Assembly: GCA_024036415.1 (NCBI GenBank)
Contig: JAMWET010000727.1
Span: forward strand, 62,001-126,000
Source: Prochilodus magdalenae
Lineage: Eukaryota > Chordata > Actinopteri > Characiformes > Prochilodontidae
Length of the DNA stretch: 64,000 bases
Direction: 5' to 3'
Part shown: piece after piece, positions 57,201-64,000 of the stretch
How the letters are laid out: every line of letters begins with the position of its first letter
Numbering within the stretch: position 1 is the stretch's first letter
The notes under the pieces: model-generated
Database searches by the model: none
What the model was told of the DNA's origin: nothing
What the model saw: the letters and a program-made list of their open reading frames with translations, nothing else
Made by a program: the position numbers and the translations under genes

Positions 57201-59330
57201 TTTTTTTTTTAATTTGGCAGCAGATTTTTTCTGCCAAATATACTTCAACCATTTGGGGACTAAGCTAGAAATGCCACACCCCCACTAAAAAATGAAACAC
57301 CTGTTACCAACCACATCCAACATCTTACTCATAATGTATCATTCTGAATCATGGAAAATACTCCTCTACCCCGACCCCTCCCACACAACACCCACCCCCA
57401 GAACCCATAATGAATTGCTGAATCACTAAGAAGACGTCTGGCAAAGCATTTGGACACACCACTATGCGGGATTAGTGTTATATGTGGGCTACAGTCATAA
57501 CACAGGAGAGGAATGAAGGACATAAATCAAATTAAGCACTTAACGTAAAGCAAACTTTCAATAACATTAAATGTCTGGAAAGAGGCAGTGAGGAGGAGTG
57601 CGTCGGCGTGTGAGCGAGAGAGAGAGGTACAGAGAGCAACACTATCTACTATATGAATCTAACCTGCATAAACATAACACTGTGGAATATTGCAGAATGT
57701 CCGAAGCTGGGACATCTATAGAGGAAAGAGGAAAGTTTTCTGGGTAAATTGGTGATAAACCCAGTTATTTAGTAAGTAGAGGCGCCTTGAAAGGAATTTT
57801 TCACCTTTTTTTTCATTTGGGCATAAATCTGTCATTGAGATAAAAACAGTTCCTCACAGTGGTTTAGGGTGAAATGACTCAGTGGTGGTATAAGAAGCCA
57901 GAGATTGTGTCTCTAATGCAAATACAGCCAATATATTATTATCCAAAACCACCAGTGATCCTACACCACTGACACTCCAAAACAGTATTAAACCCTTACA
58001 CATACACTCTCATTATGTAATGAAGTTAGTAGTTATTTACTTACTATTAAGCAGAGTAACCTCATGTGACAGAGCTTTTTAGAGCCACACTTCAGATGCC
58101 TGGTTCCTCTCACCATCATTTTGAACAAATCTTGGTAAGTTTCTCTAGAACAGAGAATTTCACACCGTACCACTCTGGATGACTTTGTTTACATCTCAAC
58201 CGAGCAGCCTTTAGCACAATTGTCCGATAGCCTATACTGACCAACGGGTAAAGCTGGATTGTTGAAAAAAGGACATTCAGTGCCTCATAGCGGTACATGG
58301 TCAATGAGGGCATGAAGCCCCGCACGTTGGCATGCTGATAGCCTTACCGGGAAATATGAATGATTATAAGAGGAGAGCTTTACCAGTGTACATTGTTTAT
58401 TTAAAGTGGGGAAAGGCAGCAGGACGGAACGGTGCATACAGTTTTTATATTCTATTATTTATTTTTGTTGTATTTAACAGTGATCATCTGGAATTCATCA
58501 GAGTTGTTTGGTGTCCATGGCTCCCAATAATAATCCTTATGGCAAACTTTTCCATGCCTCAATGAAAACAATGGAATATCCAGTATATCATCATTCATCC
58601 AACACAATACACATTGTACTGGGTTAAGTGATGTGCTCTCAAATGTTGTAGCAGGCAAGTGGTGTAAAAAGCCTGTCCTTTGCTTCCCTACCAGGTATAG
58701 TACTTCCACAGATTTTACAAGTAGCTTTGGCTAAGCCAGATATGGTAAAAAAAGACACTTTTTTTAATCAGCACATGCAGTTTCTGCACACCTTGTAGTC
58801 TGAATGAGGAACTGAAGGGTCCTGTGGTCCAGGGGCCTCGCACAGGGCTGCAGCAATTTCTAACTCACAAAATACGTCACTGATCAACTCTCCGGATGGG
58901 CTGAGTTTGAGAAATCAACCGGGCTGAAAACATGCTGATACTATTGCATAGCGTATTGAGTCATCCATTCTACTTTGTGTCACATAGTAGCATTTTGAGC
59001 AAATAAAAAATCTTTCACTATTCAGTCACTTTCTGTTTTTAGTCCAGTAAGTAGAATTTATTTAGACTCTAAATGTGTGCACACTCTCACTCACAGTGTA
59101 CACAAAAATAAAGTCAGCATTAAGTTCTTTTACACATGGATAAAAACACAGGGACACACAGAATGCTAAAAAATCACTTGCTGATAGTTTGTAGTATTTG
59201 GACACACACATGTCCTAACTACTCGATGGACAGGTTTTTGCATGAATTAAAGGGGACAAAGCAAAGTCTCTGGATGCATCACAGAAGATGGGGTTTAACA
59301 GAAGAGTAACAAAGGAAAGTAGGGAGAGAA
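54264..59330. other. 5' region of the PRRT-type gene without recognisable exon
   Basis: Probably intron 1 and upstream sequence of the - strand gene, since an acceptor lies at 54264. A Tc1 family T end lies at about 55840-55925 (CGAATTTTCATTCCTGTCTG, TTGATTCTGGGTGCAAC). A tandem 18-bp-type duplication TAAATTTAGAATAATATGGG occurs at about 55676-55714. Confidence 0.5.
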
Positions 59331-59591
59331 AGAGAGAGGGAGAGGAGAACAGAGAAGTGGGAGGCATTTGTCTCACTCTTCCTTTTCACAAGTGCTCCTC
59401 TCACTTTTTCCATCTTTGGTCCTAGCTCTCAAGCCAGCTCTCGGCGAACTTTCTGCGCTCTCCTGGGCTGGTATGGTGAAGTCCTTAGGAATGGTTAAGA
59501 CCGTAAAGATAAAGAGAGATAAGGGAGGACTAAAAACAGAGTGATAAGAAAAGGCATGAAGGACAAGGATGGGAAACAAAAAGAGATAGAA

Positions 59592-59599
<8 letters not shown>

Positions 59600-59646
<47 letters not shown>

Positions 59647-59650
59647 AAGA
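59600..59650. repeat. GA microsatellite
   Basis: A nearly pure GA run interrupted by single A insertions, inside a purine-rich region starting near 59300. Confidence 0.95.
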
Positions 59651-59774
59651 GACTGTTTTGTGTGTGAGGCCATAGTAGTGTGTGGGCGGGTGTGTTTACT
59701 CTGCCTGAGGAGAATCAGATTCAGTCGTTCGCCCGGCAGGTGTTTTGTGTGCATGCGCATCCATATATATAACT

Positions 59775-59907
59775 GTGAGTGTGTGTGTGTGTGTGTGTGT
59801 GGTCTGTGTATGTGTGAGTGTGTGTGTGAGTGTGTGTGTGTGTGTGTATGTGTGTGTGTGCGTGTGGTCTGTGTATGTGTGAGTGTGTGTGTGTGTGTGT
59901 ATGTGTG

Positions 59908-59951
<44 letters not shown>

Positions 59952-59990
59952 TGTGTGTGTGCGTGCGTGCGTGTGTGTGTGTGTGTGTTC
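59775..59990. repeat. long GT minisatellite-like tract
   Basis: GT runs broken by TATGTGT, GAGTGT and GCGTGT. The unit GGTCTGTGTATGTGTGAGTG occurs twice (about 59800 and 59865), so part of the tract was duplicated as a larger block of about 65 bp. Confidence 0.95.
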
Positions 59991-60088
59991 ATATTGATCA
60001 TTTGACGAGATAATTCCTGACGGATTTCACACTGAGGCAGTTTCTACTTTCCTACAATCCACAATAATACAAACTATCCCCTCCCCTT

Positions 60089-60092
<4 letters not shown>

Positions 60093-60131
<39 letters not shown>
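60093..60131. repeat. CT microsatellite
   Basis: About 19 CT units. Confidence 0.95.
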
Positions 60132-60133
<2 letters not shown>

Positions 60134-60424
60134 AACGGGTATTTTTATATATTAATATGTCCCTGAAGCCAGAATGTCATCACATTTTCTCCAACAGTAA
60201 TTTCTTTGTCTCTTCCAATTTCCCTCTCTATATCTCTCACTGTGTTACATTAGCGCTAACAGAACCGCACCAGCTCGGTTTGTGTATAAGAGCACACTTA
60301 GCTGCACACGATGGTAGTTTACTGTCATGTTTACAGTAACACCGTAAACAAATGACCACATGTTTATCACTGCTGTTCTTGTAGCTTTGCTCACAAACAA
60401 TGACCTTCACAGACGGTTTTAAAT

Positions 60425-60930
60425 TCTGGAGAGATATTAGTTTCTCTCTCTCCTCTCCATCTTTATCTGGCTTGGCTCTGCCTCTCTCTCTTTTCTTTCT
60501 CTCTATTCCTTCTTCCCTCGCCCTCCTTCTTTTTCCTATCTCTCCTGTCTTTCTTATCTCTTTTCCTTATCTTTGTCTTTCTTCTCCCTCTCCTTTCTTC
60601 TTCGTTGTCTGTCATTTATTCTACCTCTTTTCCTTCCTTCTCTGTCATTGTCTCTCTCTTCTCCCTCTCTCTTCCTTGTTCTCAACCTCTCTGTATCCCT
60701 AATTCTCCAGGACTTTTCCTCTCTCTTCTTTCTCTCCCTCTTTTAAATCTCTCTCTTCCTTCTCTTTCTCCCTCTGCTTGTCTCTTTTCCTTCTTACCAC
60801 TCTTTCCTCATTTACCTTTATATCTCTCTCTGTTCTTTCTTTCTCTCACTATCTTTTCCATATCTCTTTTTCTTTCTTTCTCTGGACGTTCTCTCTTTCC
60901 CCTTCTCTTTCTCTCGTACACCCTAACTCT
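60425..60930. repeat. 500-bp polypyrimidine-rich tract
   Basis: Almost entirely C and T on the + strand, with scattered G and A. Apparent Ser/Leu/Phe-rich open frames across it are artefacts of composition. Confidence 0.9.
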
Positions 60931-61049
60931 CACTCAGATCGACTCATTCCATGCAGTCAGACATTTCCGTTAATTTCAGTGAATGTTTCCAGGCACAGAC
61001 AGAAGCCTGTTTGTAGAAAGTGTGATCAGAGCTCTGTCCTGTATACCCT

Positions 61050-61102
61050 TCTGTGTGTGTGTGCGTGTGTGTGTGCATGTGTGTGTGTGTGTGTGTGTGT
61101 GT
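61050..61102. repeat. GT microsatellite
   Basis: GT run with two interruptions (CGTGTG, CATGTG). A weaker TG-rich stretch follows at 61222-61270. Confidence 0.95.
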
Positions 61103-61339
61103 TATAGAGATTATACAGAAGATATAGCAAATGTAACCAATCATTGCACTGCAGAATTCCCCTAGGTTTAAGATACATGTGTATGGCTTATTTGTGTAAT
61201 GTGTATGCTGAGTATCCGAGAGTGTGTATATGTGTGTGCGTGTGGGTGTTTGTGTATGTGCATATGTGTGGGCATAGACAAGGTATGGGGGTGGTGCTGG
61301 ACGCTCTAACCGAAACGATTCCACCCATCTACCCTTAAG

Positions 61340-62740
61340 GAATGTAAATAGTCCTCTCTATCCGGGTAAAACTAACTGTCGCTCATAAACCAGCAGGAAA
61401 TGCCCACCTTACGCAACACAGACGCGCTCAACCTGTACTTACAGGCATGTACACACTCAAAACAGGCCAGGTCTTCTGGTGGTGAGCAAAGTCTGTGAAA
61501 AATCTTGGCTGACACAGTAATTAAACCATCAAGATACAGCAGCCTCTCTCTACTAATTAATTTCAATTCAGTAAACTTGGCGATATAACTGATAACTTTA
61601 TTTACAAAACCTTATAACAATGACTAGAACTAGTATTTTATTTCCATCTCGATTTGGTACCTCAGGTATATTCCAGGGCCATGATAAGTTGAATACTTTA
61701 GTTTTGTCCTAGTTGATTTAGGCAAATCAACTGCAGCTTACAAGTAGATTCACCTGCTAAAGCAGACAGACAGAGCCGTGACTGTTGACATATGACTACA
61801 TTTTTGACATATCTATATTCTGAATAATTTTAGCTGGTTGAACTGAATACATTATAAATTCATGCCACATAACTTTGCCTCAGAGCACAACATACTGAAT
61901 CAGTTTCCATGTGGCCAGTAAAGCCCGAAGTATAAAGCTCCTTCAGACAGAAAACGTGTGCGGAAGCACTTTTAAATATTGGACTTAGGCCTATCACATT
62001 ATTACATAGTCGTCCAGTTGCAGATATATGAGATGAACGCAATAATTCAAAAGGCCTGCAAACATTCCACTCCCCTTCACTACGTGCAGTTCGAAAATCG
62101 TTTCACAATTAATTTATTTCATTTCATGGGTTTAGGACTGCAATGTTTCACATATTATTTATTAAATGTATATAATATAATGGTGTCTTGATTCAATATA
62201 TTTTTTAAAATATCAAAAACAAGCCAGTGCGTTCATGTTTTTATCTTCAGTTTATTAAAAGATTTAACATTATAAAAGTACTTCAAACTTTATCGTGACC
62301 TGTAACACTCTAGCCTTAAGCTACTGGTGGCTCTACATTATCACACTTGTCTCAAGTTAGTCTTAGCCTCAGATGCTCTACCCACGATAAAAGGAAGCAT
62401 CTGATATTTTCTGTTTGGTAAACTTATAAAATTGGTGGCTCCATTCCGATTGGCTACATATGCAGCATATTTTATTCATTAATTTGACAGGAACCTGTTG
62501 CAAGTAGCTGCATGCTCTATTCAAAGTGACTACATCTTTCAGAGCAAGACAGTTGCTGGACTGGAAAAAGTTGGGATGTTCCTCAATTTTATGTCTTTAT
62601 GAGTCACGCTACAGCAATGGTCTGTGATCAGTCAAACAGTCCTTTCCTGTTAAAGGAGGAGTGAGAGATTTAATAATGGCCACGTTAAAGGGCTTTAGAT
62701 TTTCTAATAGCTGGTTGAAATCTGGCAAGAGAAACCAGCC
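61340..62740. other. gene-free stretch
   Basis: No exon, RNA or clear repeat was recognised on either strand. Confidence 0.5.
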
Positions 62741-62779
62741 ACAGGCTAATATGTTTGTCACAAGTAGTCTATTCTACTA

Positions 62780-63060
62780 TGTGCAATAAAACTGCTTACT
62801 TTATTTATTACTGCTCTAGGGTGAATTCACCATGCATACCATAAACTGTTTACCATCACTATGTGCAATGTTTCCTCTGATCCTAGTCTTCTAGATTTAA
62901 ATTTTTTAGTATTTTTATTTATATTTTTCTGTACTTTCTGTATATATATATAGATCTTATTTACTATTTGTATATTTCCTGATACGTCTGTTCTTTCCAC
63001 TATGCTACTGTAACATTGTAAATTTCCCCACTGTGGGATTAATAAAGGATTATCTTATTT
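62780..63060 (+). repeat. 3' end of a fish retroelement
   Basis: Ends CATTGTAAATTTCCCCACTG, then GGGATTAATAAAGGATTATCTTA, the usual 3' terminus and target-site A/T tail of a fish LINE group. The body is AT-rich and non-coding. Confidence 0.7.
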
Positions 63061-64000
63061 GATCTTGTTTCATCTTACAATATGCAACCGGGCTTATAAT
63101 AACAACAAATAGATTATTAAACTTTAGATTTATTCAACATTATGTTAATGTTTAGATTTTGTTTTTAAACTGCTCAGTGATTGGGGCTCTGTATTGATAT
63201 GATATGTCTCAATACATTGCAATACATAGTGACATATTATAATATTTTAAGCAAGGCAATATATTGTGTTTTTTTTTCTAACTGCCACAGTATAAAAATA
63301 CACCACCATATGCATAGATTTGCTAACGCTAACATTAGTGATGCCCTTATACTATTTGTTTACGTTGAAGTGGAACAATCTGGCTGAAGATATATCAGAT
63401 ATATAACATTATATCTACCGGCTGAGGATTTAAACACAAGCCACTGTCTGCCACTGTACTTTTGAGAAGCAGTACAGTAACACAGAACATAATACTAAGA
63501 TACTTAGGTGTGTATAATATATAATAATTGTATATGGGAGAGACAGAAATGCAGTTTACGTCTTGAATTTGTGGACTTTGTCCTTTGATTTCTTTCTTAT
63601 CGCGACATTATACCTGATTCATATCCGGAGATATAAAGCTTAAAAGTGGTTGGGATATGCGTGAGTCATCTGCCTGTCACTGTGTGCAATTCATGTGTCT
63701 CTTTACATTTTGTGTGAAACTGATCCAACTGACACACAGGGAATCACTAAGGACAAGTTGGAAATCATTCACTCAGTCAACGCTGGAGACACATGTGAAA
63801 TGGCATGCAAAAACGTTTACAGCTGCTGAAACTGCTGCAGCGGTTTCTGATTACAGAGAGAGCTGGGACTGTTCTCAACATTTTGATATGAAAAATCATA
63901 GTTATCATATCAAAACATGTCCATAGGCAAAATTAGATATGCAAAAATCAAGAGACCCAGAGGGTTAAATAACATGCTTATGTGTGTACGGCTTTTGCAG
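63061..64000. other. gene-free window end
   Basis: The 89-codon open frame at 63657-63926 shows no domain, and splice context does not mark it as an exon. Nothing else was recognised. Confidence 0.5.

Noticed and set aside
59660..60013. Cys-Val and Thr-His rich open frames
   Set aside because: Read through the GT tract; no coding character outside the repeat.
60400..60973. Overlapping Ser/Leu/Phe-rich open frames resembling membrane proteins
   Set aside because: Composition of the polypyrimidine tract explains them; no start or splice context.
63657..63926. 89-codon open frame near the window end
   Set aside because: No domain or splice support, and similar frames are expected by chance in this much sequence.

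Overview
The window is nuclear DNA from a teleost fish, most likely an otophysan (characin, catfish or gymnotiform group). The evidence is multi-exon vertebrate genes with GT-AG introns, a tandem array of SULT1-type cytosolic sulfotransferase genes, fish-type tRNA-derived SINEs, Tc1/mariner pieces, and a palindromic repeat family common in that group. The exact species cannot be told from the sequence alone.

Layout. Positions 1-1.4 kb are microsatellite and unique sequence. From 2.2 to 41.0 kb, on the + strand, lies a sulfotransferase cluster. It has four complete genes (A 2179-9004, B 15858-19764, C 21983-25600, D 35040-41043), two decayed copies (11.0-12.8 kb and 13.3-14.5 kb) and one orphan last exon (20.65 kb). 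A, B and C share one architecture: 8 coding exons with exon lengths conserved to the base (24/133/129/101/127/98/175/113 nt), each giving 299 residues, and a separate first exon coding only 8 residues. D has a non-coding first exon and 292 residues.

Between C and D, on the - strand, sits a block of two transposase-derived genes. One is a piggyBac-derived gene (26378-29356) with a long open frame in which all three catalytic aspartates are replaced. The other is a THAP zinc-finger exon (29693-30297). Both have host-like promoter elements (tandem ETS sites; CCAAT and YY1-type motifs). Their splice phases would allow either first exon to join the piggyBac exon in frame.

From 43.8 to 54.3 kb, on the - strand, is a three-coding-exon gene for a proline-rich transmembrane protein (PRRT3/PRRT4 family; 1082 residues assembled): signal peptide, Ser/Thr-rich ectodomain, about seven membrane segments and a long Ser/Pro-rich tail. 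From 54.3 to 64 kb there is no recognisable coding exon, only low-complexity tracts (GA, GT, a 0.5-kb pyrimidine-rich stretch) and repeats.

The sulfotransferases would all transfer sulfate from PAPS to small phenolic or amine acceptors in the cytosol. The array looks like ordinary birth-and-death evolution of a detoxification family. The most unusual item is the piggyBac/THAP block.
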